A stretch of DNA of 64,000 nucleotides, taken from NCBI RefSeq assembly GCF_000788395.1, contig NZ_CP009888.1:2252001-2316000 (forward strand), in the 5' to 3' direction. Positions 9,037 to 18,353 of this stretch are shown here, piece after piece. The translations under genes and the position numbers were made by a program. Each line of letters starts with the position of its first letter. The first letter of the stretch is position 1. Origin of the DNA: Pseudoalteromonas piratica (GTDB taxonomy: Bacteria > Pseudomonadota > Gammaproteobacteria > Enterobacterales > Alteromonadaceae). A model generated the notes under the pieces. It saw only the letters and a list, made by a program, of their open reading frames with translations, did not search any database and had not been told where the DNA came from.

Positions 9037-9719
9037 AATCAATATTTATAACCGGCACTGATACTGAAGTAGGTAAAACCCATGTGTCGAGCCTTTTAAT
9101 TAAATACATTAAACAATTCCAAAAAGCTGTGACAGGGTTTAAACCAATTGCAGCGGGTGCAGAGCGTGCATTTGGTGAACTGGTCAATGAAGACGCGTTA
9201 TCCTTGATGGAGTCCGGTAATGTTGCATTACCATACAAGTTAATTAATCCTTATGTTTTTGAACCACCCATTGCACCGCATATTGCAGCTAAACAGGTGG
9301 GCGTAACCATTACCAAAGCAGAGTTGTCGCAGCACCTTAACGTTTTAAACCAGCAAGAACTTGATCATCTTATCGTAGAAGGTGCCGGTGGTTGGGCACT
9401 GCCAATCAATGATAATGATTTATTATCTGAGTGGGTTGCTGATGAGGAATTACCTGTGATTATGGTGGTGGGTTTAAAACTAGGCTGTTTAAATCATGCT
9501 CTTCTTACATTGAGTCATATAAAACAAAGTGGCGCAAAATGTGTTGGTTGGATAGCAAACTATGTTGATGCGCATATGCTTGAGCAAGATGAAAATCTCG
9601 CAACGTTAAAAGCGCGACTAGATTGCCCGTTACTTGCAATCGCACCCAATACTCAAAATGAAAAGCCTAAGCTTCAAGTGTATAAAGAACTGAATACGGT
9701 ACTTAAACTAGATAACTGA
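9033..9719 (+). CDS. bioD: ATP-dependent dethiobiotin synthetase
   Basis: BioD closes the ureido ring of dethiobiotin from DAPA, CO2 and ATP. The P-loop GTDTEVGKT is at residues 8-16, a catalytic-region EGAGGWALPI is near 115-124, and VVGLKLGCLNHALLT near 145-159 is the characteristic VxGxxLGxxNH segment. The 228 residues fit the family. It is the last gene of bioBFCD, overlapping bioC by ATGA. No clear terminator follows in 9720-9790. Confidence 0.96.
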   Translation: MKSIFITGTDTEVGKTHVSSLLIKYIKQFQKAVTGFKPIAAGAERAFGELVNEDALSLMESGNVALPYKLINPYVFEPPIAPHIAAKQVGVTITKAELSQHLNVLNQQELDHLIVEGAGGWALPINDNDLLSEWVADEELPVIMVVGLKLGCLNHALLTLSHIKQSGAKCVGWIANYVDAHMLEQDENLATLKARLDCPLLAIAPNTQNEKPKLQVYKELNTVLKLDN

Positions 9720-9794
9720 ATTTAAATCAATTTCACATAAATTTTAAGCTGTATTTAGTAACCAATAATATTTGTGTCATTTTGTAAATTTATC

Positions 9795-9824
9795 TTGAAT
9801 CTAGCGCTATTGACACTATATAAA
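9795..9824 (+). promoter_or_regulatory. Possible htpX promoter
   Basis: TTGAAT (9795-9800) and TATAAA (9819-9824) are spaced by 18 bases, or 16 bases to TATATA (9817-9822), 28 bases before the htpX start. The CTTGAA here resembles the -35 of heat-shock sigma-32 promoters, but no good CCCCAT-like -10 follows, so a sigma-70 reading is preferred. Confidence 0.45.
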
Positions 9825-9852
9825 GCAGTAGAAAACACGTTTTGAGGTAACA

Positions 9853-10713
9853 ATGAAAAGAGTCGTTCTGTTTTTAATTACTAACTTAGCGGTAATGCTA
9901 GTGTTAGGTATTGTACTGTCAGTGATTATGTCAGTACTGGGTATAGAGCACCGTAGCTTAGGTGGTATTTTACTTATTGCTACATTATTTGGTTTTGGTG
10001 GCTCATTTATTTCACTGTTTATGTCGAAATGGATGGCTAAAAAATCAACTGGCGCACACGTAATTGAGCAACCACGTTCAGATGTTGAAAAGTGGTTAGT
10101 TGACCGTGTTGCAGAACAAGCGAAGAAAGCTAATATTGCGATGCCAGAAGTGGCAATTTACGACAGCCCTGAAATGAATGCATTTGCAACGGGACCAAGT
10201 AAAAATAATTCACTTGTCGCAGTAAGCACAGGCCTTTTACATAATATGAGTCAAGACGAAGCAGAAGCCGTGCTTGCTCATGAAGTATCGCACATTGCAA
10301 ATGGTGATATGGTAACCCTGACACTAATTCAGGGTGTAGTGAATACCTTTGTAATTGCTATTTCTAAGGTGTTAGCAGGAATTGTAGATAATTTCCTAAA
10401 TAGCGATGAAGAAGAGTCAGGCGGTTCTTGGACTTATTTTATCTTCGATATGATTTTCCAAGTGTTATTCGGTATTTTAGCAAGCTTTGTTGTTGCGTAT
10501 TTCAGCCGTCAACGTGAATTTGCAGCCGACAAGGGCGCAGCAGATTTAGTGGGTGCACATAAAATGCGTGCTGCTCTTGAGCGTTTAAAAGTAAATCACC
10601 CATCACAACTTGAAGGGTCGATGATGGCGTTTGGTATTGCATCGGGTAAGGGGTTAATGGACTTAATGAGTTCACACCCGCCGCTAGATGCACGTATTAA
10701 TGCGTTAAAATAA
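9853..10713 (+). CDS. htpX: Membrane zinc metalloprotease HtpX
   Basis: HtpX is an inner-membrane M48 protease that degrades misfolded membrane proteins together with FtsH. The 286 residues show two N-terminal membrane helices (about 4-29 and 36-58). The zinc motif HEVSH is at 143-147, further hydrophobic segments lie near 159-178 and 194-216, and the third zinc ligand is Glu222 in SRQREFAAD. All catalytic residues are present. GAGGTAAC before the ATG is the ribosome-binding site. It is a single-gene unit ending in a strong terminator shared with the convergent small gene. Confidence 0.96.
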   Translation: MKRVVLFLITNLAVMLVLGIVLSVIMSVLGIEHRSLGGILLIATLFGFGGSFISLFMSKWMAKKSTGAHVIEQPRSDVEKWLVDRVAEQAKKANIAMPEVAIYDSPEMNAFATGPSKNNSLVAVSTGLLHNMSQDEAEAVLAHEVSHIANGDMVTLTLIQGVVNTFVIAISKVLAGIVDNFLNSDEEESGGSWTYFIFDMIFQVLFGILASFVVAYFSRQREFAADKGAADLVGAHKMRAALERLKVNHPSQLEGSMMAFGIASGKGLMDLMSSHPPLDARINALK

Positions 10714-10731
10714 TCTACTTAAACATTCACT

Positions 10732-10757
10732 AAAAAGGCGCCATTAGGCGCCTTTTT
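10732..10757. terminator. Bidirectional terminator between htpX and the 67-aa gene
   Basis: AAAAAGGCGCC (10732-10742), loop ATTA, GGCGCCTTTTT (10747-10757). The loop and right arm encode the final residues and stop of the minus-strand gene. Confidence 0.85.
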
Positions 10758-10947
10758 GTTTTTCACGTTCAATTTGATTCGGTAAAAGTGTTTCAATAAT
10801 TTCTTTTGCCGGAATGGTGTAACGGGTACCGCCAAACATCACCGATGTATTTTCGTTGATATCTGTAATGCCTGTTAATGTCCAACCTTCGCCGCGCTGT
10901 TTGCAATAAACCGTTGTGGTAGGTGGGATTACTTTAAATTTGGTCAT
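10744..10947 (-). CDS. Small conserved-looking protein, 67 aa, unknown
   Basis: This 67-residue soluble protein has no recognised family. It contains a VYCKQRGEGWTLTGI segment and an FGGTRYTIPAKEIIETLLP segment that read like a small beta-rich fold with a C-terminal helix. There is no signal peptide and only one cysteine. An AGGG ribosome-binding site lies about 6-7 bases before the ATG at 10947, which supports it as a real gene. The stop codon falls in the loop of the shared terminator. It is a single-gene unit. Confidence 0.65.
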   Translation of the reverse strand: MTKFKVIPPTTTVYCKQRGEGWTLTGITDINENTSVMFGGTRYTIPAKEIIETLLPNQIEREKQKGA

Positions 10948-11160
10948 CTAACACCCTAGCGATTAAAAATGATTGGCGTAATTTACCTTAGCGTGGCGTT
11001 AATTCACAGTTTTTAATTGAGAAAACCCGGCGATTATTAGATAATTCGCAACTCGCAATCCCACATCGCGAAATCAAAAATTTTATATTCCACATTGTAA
11101 ATGATGCATATCTAGCCGCGTTTATATTGTGAATTAAGTGCCTAACGATAAGGAGTGACT

Positions 11161-11643
11161 ATGACTGTTGGCATTATTATGGGTTCAAAATCAGATTGGC
11201 CTACCATGCAACATGCTGCCGAGATGCTTGATAAATTCGGTGTTAAGTATGAAACAAAAGTGGTTTCAGCTCACCGTACGCCACAGTTATTAGCCGATTA
11301 TGCCAGCACTGCAGCTGAGCGTGGAATTAAAGTGATTATCGCTGGCGCAGGTGGTGCAGCGCACCTTCCAGGAATGGCTGCAGCCTTTACAAGCCTTCCT
11401 GTATTAGGTGTGCCAGTTAAATCAAAAGCACTTAACGGTGTTGACTCACTTCTTTCAATCTGCCAAATGCCAAAAGGCGTTGCGGTTGGTACTTTGGCGA
11501 TAGGTGATCCTGGTGCAGCTAACGCAGGTTTACTTGCAGCACAGATTTTAGGTTGCCAACAGCCAGAGCTGCTTGCAAAAATTGATGAGTTCAGAAAGAA
11601 CCAAACAGAAACTGTTTTAGCGAACCCAAATCCAGCAGAATAA
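11161..11643 (+). CDS. purE: N5-carboxyaminoimidazole ribonucleotide mutase
   Basis: PurE converts N5-CAIR to CAIR in purine synthesis. It is class I, with [10 protein letters not shown] at residues 7-16, SAHRTP near 40-45 and [13 protein letters not shown] near 62-74. A GTG six bases upstream would overlap the AAGGAG ribosome-binding site, so the ATG at 11161 (160 aa) is used. purK follows after one base, giving the usual purEK operon. No clear PurR box was found in 10948-11154. Confidence 0.96.
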   Translation: MTVGIIMGSKSDWPTMQHAAEMLDKFGVKYETKVVSAHRTPQLLADYASTAAERGIKVIIAGAGGAAHLPGMAAAFTSLPVLGVPVKSKALNGVDSLLSICQMPKGVAVGTLAIGDPGAANAGLLAAQILGCQQPELLAKIDEFRKNQTETVLANPNPAE

Positions 11644-11644
11644 T

Positions 11645-12790
11645 ATGAATATTTTAGTGTTAGGGGCAGGCCAGTTAGCACGTATGATGAGCTTAGCTGG
11701 TGCACCACTTAATTTAAATATCAAAGCGTATGATGTTGGAACTAAACAGGTAGTTCACCCACTGACATTACACGTATATGAACAAGATTTAACTGCATCG
11801 ATCGCTGAGAGTGATGCGATTACCGCAGAGTTTGAGCACATTCCTGATGATGTGCTTGCGCTTTGTTGCCAAAGTGGCAAATTCTATCCTGGTAAAAATG
11901 CCATTAAAGCAGGCGGTGATCGCAGTATCGAAAAAGCGTTACTTGATAAAGCCGGTGTTAACTGCGCGCCATACCAATTAATTACCGAACGTGCGCATTT
12001 AGACGAGGCGATTGCTAAGCTAGCATTGCCACTTGTAATTAAAACGTGTCAAGCAGGTTACGACGGAAAAGGCCAATGGCGTATCAAAGCTGATTCAAAT
12101 GTGGATGAGATTTGGTCTGAAATGGCGGCATTTATTGCAAGTGGTACAGCTGATTTCCCGCATACCATTATTGCTGAGAAGATGATCCCATTTAACCGAG
12201 AAGTGTCTGTTATTGGTGCACGCGACAAACAAGGTAATACCGCTGTTTATCCTGTTACTGAAAACGAACATACAAACGGTGTACTGACATTATCAATTGC
12301 ATCAGACATGGATGCTGGTATTCAGTCACAAGCATTAGACGCATTTAATAAGTTAAGTGCAGAAATGGATTATGTAGGCGTGCTCGCTATTGAGTTCTTC
12401 GATGTTGATGGTGAACTGATGGTCAATGAAATTGCACCGCGTGTTCATAATTCGGGCCATTGGACTCAGCAAGGTACGTTATGTAGTCAGTTTGAAAATC
12501 ATCTTCGTGCAGTGGCTAATTTACCGCTAGGTGATACGCAGATGATTGGCCCAAGTGCGATGATCAATGTGCTTGGTCAAGCTGATATTCCAAAAGAAGT
12601 GTTAACTGTGCCAGGTGTAACCAGTCATTGGTATGGCAAAGGTGTTCGAGCAGGCCGTAAAATGGGCCACATTAACGTGGTTGCTAAGAATGACCGAGAA
12701 CTTGGTGAAAAGTTAGCGCAGCTTGCACATTATTTACCAGAAGATGCCTACCCAGGAGTTGCAGCAAGGGCACAATTGCTGTCTAACTAA
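11645..12790 (+). CDS. purK: N5-carboxyaminoimidazole ribonucleotide synthase
   Basis: PurK carboxylates AIR to N5-CAIR with ATP and bicarbonate. It is an ATP-grasp protein of 381 residues. The N-terminus has the nucleotide-binding LGAGQLARMM, the central ATP-grasp part includes KTCQAGYDGKGQW near 134-146, and the metal site lies in EFFDVDGELMVNEIAPRVHN near 250-269. It starts one base after purE. A 12-bp inverted repeat follows the stop. Confidence 0.96.
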   Translation: MNILVLGAGQLARMMSLAGAPLNLNIKAYDVGTKQVVHPLTLHVYEQDLTASIAESDAITAEFEHIPDDVLALCCQSGKFYPGKNAIKAGGDRSIEKALLDKAGVNCAPYQLITERAHLDEAIAKLALPLVIKTCQAGYDGKGQWRIKADSNVDEIWSEMAAFIASGTADFPHTIIAEKMIPFNREVSVIGARDKQGNTAVYPVTENEHTNGVLTLSIASDMDAGIQSQALDAFNKLSAEMDYVGVLAIEFFDVDGELMVNEIAPRVHNSGHWTQQGTLCSQFENHLRAVANLPLGDTQMIGPSAMINVLGQADIPKEVLTVPGVTSHWYGKGVRAGRKMGHINVVAKNDRELGEKLAQLAHYLPEDAYPGVAARAQLLSN

Positions 12791-12796
12791 TCTTTT

Positions 12797-12831
12797 AAGC
12801 AAACTGACGCGACGCTAGTGTCAGTTTGCTT
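12797..12831. terminator. Hairpin between convergent purK and 97-aa gene
   Basis: AAGCAAACTGAC (12797-12808) pairs perfectly with GTCAGTTTGCTT (12820-12831). No long U-tract follows on either strand, so termination is plausible but not certain. The right arm overlaps the end of the minus-strand gene. Confidence 0.5.
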
Positions 12832-13114
12832 CACTTTGAATATCCACTTCTACATAAAATGGCACGGCTGCATGTGATATGTATTTGCCTTGCAGTAAGC
12901 GCTCTTGTCCATGAAGGCTCTGTTCATAATGGGGTTGCTTATTTCGCAGCATATTTTGCCAAAAGTCACCAATATCGAGAGAAATAATTGACTCATTGCC
13001 ATCGCAATAAAAGTGCTGGTAGCGAGACCAATTAGCAAGCTCGTCTTGTTTAAGCCATTTAGCCATACTTGTTTTATCAGGTCCGCGATAAATGCGTAAT
13101 CTAAATTTGCTCAT
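12821..13114 (-). CDS. Small protein, 97 aa, unknown
   Basis: This is a 97-residue soluble protein rich in aromatic residues, with no recognised family. It begins MSKFRLRIYRGPDKTSMAKW and has a conserved-looking IISLDIGDFWQNMLRNKQ middle. No signal peptide or membrane helix is seen. AAGG lies about 10 bases before the ATG, a mediocre ribosome-binding site. A second minus-strand frame across the same bases is shorter and less convincing. It is convergent with purK. Confidence 0.55.
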   Translation of the reverse strand: MSKFRLRIYRGPDKTSMAKWLKQDELANWSRYQHFYCDGNESIISLDIGDFWQNMLRNKQPHYEQSLHGQERLLQGKYISHAAVPFYVEVDIQSEAN

Positions 13115-13421
13115 AACGGGTTAACCTTGTTCCATATATGTTAAGGGTAGACAATGGTCTTCAACTTTGAGAAATAAATTTAAATTTTTTGAATAAATTT
13201 TGAACTATTTTGAAATGGTCACGGTCTATTACTATGAAACGACAATTAATCATTTCGTTTCGACCTAAATTGCTAGCGCAGAGTATTCGGCCAACACCTT
13301 GTTGGCCTTTTTTTTACTGCAAATGTAATCGTCAAAATCACATATTTAAACGATAAGAACAGTTTTAATTTGCAATGTAGTTTGATTAAATTGGGATAAT
13401 TTAAACCATAAAAAAATACCC
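13115..13421. other. Intergenic region with an orphan terminator
   Basis: This 307-base stretch has no convincing protein gene. It holds a strong plus-strand rho-independent terminator (13289-13315) with no plus-strand gene ending just before it, an inverted repeat GAAACGA/TCGTTTC (13236-13242/13255-13261) and a possible promoter TTGAAA-N17-TATGAA (13210-13238). A small RNA, or a leader attenuator of the S9 peptidase gene, would explain these. Confidence 0.5.
13289..13315 (+). terminator. Orphan rho-independent terminator
   Basis: GGCCAACA (13289-13296), loop CCT, TGTTGGCC (13300-13307), then eight T residues. The T-run is only on the plus strand, so it ends plus-strand transcripts. The nearest upstream plus-strand gene (purK) stops about 500 bases away. 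Confidence 0.85.
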
Positions 13422-15899
13422 ATGTATAATAAATCTCTTATCGCGTTAGCTGTTACTGCATGTATCAGTTTAACAGGTTGTAAAACAACCAATTCAACAC
13501 AACAAGTAACAGCACAATCGTTTCCTTCGGTTGTTGAAACAACTACCCATCAGGGGCCTGAAACTATCACTCTAAAACAGGCAATGGCACATCCCGATTG
13601 GTTAGGCCGACAGCCTGAGCGTGCGTTTTGGTCGCTTGATTCAAGTGCAGTACATTACTCACGTAAACAAGCGGGAAATGAACTAAGAGATACATTCACA
13701 CGATCACTCACAGGTGAAGGTAACGGTCAGTTAGTTAGCTTAGATAAATTACATACACTGGGTGCCAAACAACTCACATTCAGCCAAGACAATAAATGGG
13801 TTGCTTACACTTTCAAAGGCAATATTTTTGCGTTAGAGCAGTCAAGCGGCCAGTTAAAGCAATTGACTTTAACTGACGATAGCGCTTCACAACTTCAATT
13901 TTTAACATCAGGTGAATTATCATACCGTGTTAAAGATAGTTTTTATAAAGTTAATGTTGAATCTGGTATGCGTCAGCAAATTGTTGCCTTAAAAGCGGCT
14001 GACAAACCACAAGGTGTTGCTGAGCCAACTAGCTACATTGCAAAAGAGCAACATAAACTAATTGATTTTGTTGCGCTAACTCACAAAAACACAAAAGATA
14101 AAGAAAATTATAATCAACGGCTTACAGAGCAAAACAACAGTATCATGAACGATACCTATTACCTTGGTAAAGGTAATCGTATTGTAAGTGCCGTTTTATC
14201 ACCAGCGGGCGATAAGCTAATCACAGTGATTACTGAAAGCAAACCCTGGCGCGATGATGGCGATATAATGCCAAATTACATTGGTCAAAATGGTGAAATT
14301 GTTGCTGAAAAAGTACGTCGTCGTGTTGCTGATACAAAACCGTCTGGCTCTGAACTTATCCTTATCGACTTAACTGAAAACACGCAAACAACTTTGCCGT
14401 TTGATACATTACCGGGTTTTGATGAAGATGTTTTAGCGGATGTTAAGGCTGAAAATGCAAAAGCAGAAGGTAAAACGTACAAATCTCAAAACGCACCACG
14501 TCACATCAACCTAATGATGGACTGGGGTTGGTCGCAAAGTGCTATTCAATGGAATCAATCTGGCGCTCAAGTGGCTATAATGCTGGAAGCGTTTGACAAT
14601 AAAGACCGTTGGATTGCAACCGTTGATTTTAAGCAAAACAAGCTGGTATCTCAACATCGCCTGCATGACAAAGCATGGGTAAATTACACGTACAATAACT
14701 TTGGCTGGTTAAATCAGCAAGACGATACGCTTTATTATTTGTCTGAAGAGTCAGGGTATAGCCATATTTATACAAAACCGCTAAACGGTAAAGCCAAGCA
14801 ATTAACCAAAGGCCAGTTTGTTGTATCAGAATTAACACAAACGCGTAATAGCCAATCTATTTTCTACAAAGCAAATAAGAAACACCCTGGTATTTATGAA
14901 ATCTATAAGTTAGATCTGACCACGGGTGAAAGTAGTGCGCAAACGGATTTAAACGGAATGACGGATTACCAGTTAAGTCCGGATGAAACAAAGTTATTGC
15001 TGACGCATTCTAAATTAGCGTTACCGCCAGAGCTCTATGTATCAAATGTTGATGGCGAAAAAGTGACGCGTTTAACCAATACTGTTTCTGAAAAGTTCTT
15101 AAATACCCAACTGATAGCGCCAAAAGTGGTTGCGGTGCCATCAAGTCATACTGATCAACCCATTTATGCCAAAGTGTATTACCCGCGTGATTATAAAGAA
15201 GGTGAAACTGGCAAAGCCCGTAAAGCCGTTATTTTTAACCATGGTGCGGGTTATTTACAAAACTCTCATTTAGGTTGGTCAGGTTACTTCCGCGAATTTA
15301 TGTTCCATTCTTTCCTTGCAGAGCAAGGTTATGTGGTAATGGACATGGATTACCGCGCGTCTAAAGGCTATGGTCGAGATTGGCGTACCGCGATTTATCG
15401 TCATATGGGTAAACCAGAAATCGAAGATTTGGCTGATGGCGTAAACTGGATGGCAGAAAATGCCAATGTTAATAAAGATAGAGTGGGTACCTATGGTGGC
15501 TCTTACGGTGGCTTTATGACATTTATGGCGTTATTAACGCGTCCTGAGTTATTCCAAGCGGGTGCAGCACTTCGTCCTGTGTCTGACTGGGCATATTATA
15601 ATAACCCATACACCTCAAATATCTTAAACCACCCAGATGTTGATCCAATTGCGTATAAGCGTAGCTCACCAATTTACTTTGCAGAGGGGCTTGAAAAACC
15701 GTTACTTATCAACGCACCTATGATTGATGATAATGTATTCTTCCAAGATGTAGTGCGTTTGGTACAGCGTTTTATTGAGCTTGAAAAAGAAAACTATGAA
15801 ACGGCGATTTACCCTGTAGAACCACATGGGTTTAAACAGCCATCAAGCTGGTTAGATGAATATCGTCGCATCTATAAGTTATTTGAACAGAACTTATAA
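13422..15899 (+). CDS. S9 family prolyl oligopeptidase-like lipoprotein
   Basis: This is an 825-residue serine peptidase of the S9 (DPP-IV/acylaminoacyl-peptidase) family. The N-terminus is a lipoprotein signal with lipobox LTGC (Cys20), so it is lipid-anchored, probably in the outer membrane facing the periplasm. Residues about 50-560 would form the beta-propeller. The alpha/beta-hydrolase domain carries the nucleophile in GTYGGSYGGFM (Ser694), Asp769/770 in PMIDDNVFF and His802 in VEPHGFKQP, so the triad is complete. It probably degrades peptides for nutrition. The ribosome-binding site is weak. It ends at a strong bidirectional terminator. Confidence 0.92.
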   Translation: MYNKSLIALAVTACISLTGCKTTNSTQQVTAQSFPSVVETTTHQGPETITLKQAMAHPDWLGRQPERAFWSLDSSAVHYSRKQAGNELRDTFTRSLTGEGNGQLVSLDKLHTLGAKQLTFSQDNKWVAYTFKGNIFALEQSSGQLKQLTLTDDSASQLQFLTSGELSYRVKDSFYKVNVESGMRQQIVALKAADKPQGVAEPTSYIAKEQHKLIDFVALTHKNTKDKENYNQRLTEQNNSIMNDTYYLGKGNRIVSAVLSPAGDKLITVITESKPWRDDGDIMPNYIGQNGEIVAEKVRRRVADTKPSGSELILIDLTENTQTTLPFDTLPGFDEDVLADVKAENAKAEGKTYKSQNAPRHINLMMDWGWSQSAIQWNQSGAQVAIMLEAFDNKDRWIATVDFKQNKLVSQHRLHDKAWVNYTYNNFGWLNQQDDTLYYLSEESGYSHIYTKPLNGKAKQLTKGQFVVSELTQTRNSQSIFYKANKKHPGIYEIYKLDLTTGESSAQTDLNGMTDYQLSPDETKLLLTHSKLALPPELYVSNVDGEKVTRLTNTVSEKFLNTQLIAPKVVAVPSSHTDQPIYAKVYYPRDYKEGETGKARKAVIFNHGAGYLQNSHLGWSGYFREFMFHSFLAEQGYVVMDMDYRASKGYGRDWRTAIYRHMGKPEIEDLADGVNWMAENANVNKDRVGTYGGSYGGFMTFMALLTRPELFQAGAALRPVSDWAYYNNPYTSNILNHPDVDPIAYKRSSPIYFAEGLEKPLLINAPMIDDNVFFQDVVRLVQRFIELEKENYETAIYPVEPHGFKQPSSWLDEYRRIYKLFEQNL

Positions 15900-15909
15900 T
15901 TTAAGCAGT

Positions 15910-15935
15910 AAAAAGGCCGCTTCGCGGCCTTTTTT
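15910..15935. terminator. Bidirectional terminator, S9 peptidase / rhombosortase-like gene
   Basis: AAAAAGGCCGC (15910-15920), loop TTC, GCGGCCTTTTT (15924-15934). It abuts the stop codon of the minus-strand gene (15934-15936). Confidence 0.88.
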
Positions 15936-16524
15936 ATTGCGTTAATTGTTCACGTAGTGCGTTTCGGTTTAGCTTGGCATAAACAAATATCCCTGAAACT
16001 GCACCAATTAAATGTGCTTCAATGGCGACACGTGCTTCTATTAGTTCACCAAGTTCTGCACTTGGCCCAGTATATTGCTCCCATGCAATTTTTAACCACA
16101 CACCAATAAATAGTAAATAGCCAGTTTTCATACCTTTTTGGCAATCGATTAATGCACCAATAATAATCAAACCATGTAATACGCCACTAAGCCCGTTATA
16201 AATGGTATTTTCAGGGTAAAAAATATATAAGCCGCCGCCAGTGTAAAGAGCGAGTAAAAATAGTGCTAAGGCATATTTTTTACTGTCATAGTACTCGCCA
16301 TGAAGTGCCCAAATAAGCGCAACACCTGCTAAATTAAGCATTAAGTGGTAGCCATTTGAATGACTAAAATGTCCTGTGATAATGCGCCAGTATTCTCCTG
16401 TGGCAAATAGGGTACGATTGTACTCGAACAATTCACTCAATGGTGTGGCGAAAATTACAATGGCGGAAATGATTAGAATAATAGGGGCAGAGATAAATCG
16501 CTTTTCAAACGGCAGGTTTAACAT
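15934..16524 (-). CDS. Rhombosortase-like rhomboid intramembrane protease
   Basis: This 196-residue polytopic membrane protein is of the rhomboid superfamily. GHFSHSNGYHLMLN (51-64) matches the rhomboid His/Asn region, NGLSGVLHG (110-118) holds the catalytic Ser113, and EAHLIGAVSG (169-178) the catalytic His171. The short length and the SGVLHG form point to the rhombosortase branch, which processes GlyGly-CTERM surface proteins in Shewanella, Vibrio and relatives. No protein encoded in this window has a GlyGly-CTERM tail, so its substrates lie elsewhere. The start at 16524 has a weak ribosome-binding site. Confidence 0.8.
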   Translation of the reverse strand: MLNLPFEKRFISAPIILIISAIVIFATPLSELFEYNRTLFATGEYWRIITGHFSHSNGYHLMLNLAGVALIWALHGEYYDSKKYALALFLLALYTGGGLYIFYPENTIYNGLSGVLHGLIIIGALIDCQKGMKTGYLLFIGVWLKIAWEQYTGPSAELGELIEARVAIEAHLIGAVSGIFVYAKLNRNALREQLTQ

Positions 16525-16590
16525 AATTGATAGGTGTTAATAAGCATTAAATGTAGGTAAGATTATCACAAATAAACAGATTCCATAATT

Positions 16591-18330
16591 ATGAAAAAAC
16601 TAAAACAAACGCTCTCTCGTGTAATTCTGGCGTCAAGCTTAGTATCAATTAATAGCTTCGCAACCATTGTGGGTGAACCAGAAGCAAGTACGGGACTGAC
16701 AGAAAAACAACAAGTTGTAGCAAATAAATACATGGTTTCAGCAGCCAACTCCTATGCCGTAAAAGCAGGCGCTGCAGTACTTGCTAAAGGTGGCAGTGCG
16801 GTGGATGCTGCAATTGCAGTGCAATTAGTATTGACCTTAGTTGAGCCACAATCATCAGGTATTGGTGGCGGTCTGTTCTTAATGCATTATGATAAATCAG
16901 CGCAACACCTAACCAGTTTTGATGGTCGTGAAACTGCACCTGCAAAAGCCACAGAATCATTGTTCTTAGATGAAAATGGTAAGCCTATTCGCTGGATTGA
17001 AGCGGTTGTGGGCGGGCGCTCTGTTGGTGTTCCGGGTGCGTTTGCTGCCTTACATCAAGCACACACCCGTTATGGTAAACTCCCATGGAATGAATTGTTT
17101 GTTGATGCAATTGAACTGAGTGAAAACGGATTTGTGGTATCGCCCCGATTAGAAAAACTTGTAAGTCTGAAAATAAACCCGGGGGTTGCGTTAATTGATG
17201 ATACCAAAGCTTACTTTATGCCAAATGGTGAAGCGCTTAAAGCTGGTAGTGTAAAAAAGAACCCTAAATTAGCTGCACTCTATAGAAAGGTCGCCAAACA
17301 AGGCGTTAACGCTTTTTATCAGGGGGAGAATGCGAAACAATTGGTAAATGCAGTTAAAACTTCTGCGATTGCACCTGGCCATTTATCGTATGACGACCTA
17401 ATCAATTATCGTAGTATTGAACGCAAACCAGTTTGTGCGCCTTATAAAGCATACAAAGTGTGTTCAATGGCACCGCCTAGTTCTGGTGGTATTACCGTGC
17501 TGCAAATTATGGCTTTATTAGAACACAGTAATGCACCGTTACAACAGCATTGGGATACCGATTCAGCACATGCTTTTACACAAGCGTCAAGACTCGCATT
17601 TGCTGATCGTGATTTTTATATAGCAGATCCGGATTTTGTTGATGTACCAACGCAAAATATGATCAATCCTAGCTATTTAAAAGCACGCAGTTCACTAATT
17701 AAAAATACAGATATGGGAACAGCGTTACCGGGTGATTTTTCAAAGGATTGGTCTGATACTCAAGTAAATTATGAACAGCCAAATACGTCACATGTCTCCA
17801 TTGTTGATAGCCATGGGAACGCTGTGTCTATGACGACATCAATTGAAATGGGTTTTGGCTCTGGCTTAATGGTTAATGGCTATTTATTAAACAATCAACT
17901 TACAGATTTTACGTTCAACCCTAAACGTGATGATAAACTAGTTGCAAACCGTGTTGAACCAAATAAACGCCCGCGCTCATCTATGTCACCGGTAATGGTA
18001 TTTAATCAAGATGGCAGTCTTAAATTAGTAATCGGTTCTCCTGGTGGTTCACGCATTATTAACTATGTAGCTAAAGCGCTTGTCGGTGTATTAGATTTTG
18101 GTCTTTCGCCGCAACAAGCGATTGAGCTTGCCAATATCACAAATCGAAATCGCGTTACTACGCTTGAAAAGGGTTCGGACATCGAACATCTCAAACCCGC
18201 GCTTGAGGCAAAAGGGCACACTGTAGTTATTCGTGACTTAAATTCAGGTATTCACGCCGTTATGGTTGAGGGTGATAAACTACTTGGTGCTGCTGATCCA
18301 AGGCGTGAAGGTGTCGCAATAGGCGAGTAA
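16591..18330 (+). CDS. ggt: Gamma-glutamyltransferase (periplasmic)
   Basis: GGT cleaves glutathione and other gamma-glutamyl compounds in the periplasm. The 579-residue proenzyme has a signal peptide (residues 1-24, ending NSFA). It self-cleaves before the nucleophilic Thr399 in NTSHVSI, where VDSHGNAVSMTTS follows. SSGGITVLQ near 301-309 and GSPGGSRII near 479-487 are the oxyanion and glutamate-binding regions. All key residues are present. It is a single-gene unit; a long hairpin without a U-tract follows at 18354-18412. Confidence 0.95.
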   Translation: MKKLKQTLSRVILASSLVSINSFATIVGEPEASTGLTEKQQVVANKYMVSAANSYAVKAGAAVLAKGGSAVDAAIAVQLVLTLVEPQSSGIGGGLFLMHYDKSAQHLTSFDGRETAPAKATESLFLDENGKPIRWIEAVVGGRSVGVPGAFAALHQAHTRYGKLPWNELFVDAIELSENGFVVSPRLEKLVSLKINPGVALIDDTKAYFMPNGEALKAGSVKKNPKLAALYRKVAKQGVNAFYQGENAKQLVNAVKTSAIAPGHLSYDDLINYRSIERKPVCAPYKAYKVCSMAPPSSGGITVLQIMALLEHSNAPLQQHWDTDSAHAFTQASRLAFADRDFYIADPDFVDVPTQNMINPSYLKARSSLIKNTDMGTALPGDFSKDWSDTQVNYEQPNTSHVSIVDSHGNAVSMTTSIEMGFGSGLMVNGYLLNNQLTDFTFNPKRDDKLVANRVEPNKRPRSSMSPVMVFNQDGSLKLVIGSPGGSRIINYVAKALVGVLDFGLSPQQAIELANITNRNRVTTLEKGSDIEHLKPALEAKGHTVVIRDLNSGIHAVMVEGDKLLGAADPRREGVAIGE

Positions 18331-18353
18331 TCTCGAGCACGTAAATAAAATGA

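Noticed and set aside
10948..11160. A possible PurR operator before purEK
   Set aside because: No sequence resembling the ACGCAAACGTTTGCGT palindrome is present.
13234..13356. A 40-residue plus-strand frame crossing the orphan terminator
   Set aside because: It has no ribosome-binding site and would read through a strong terminator; its composition is not protein-like.
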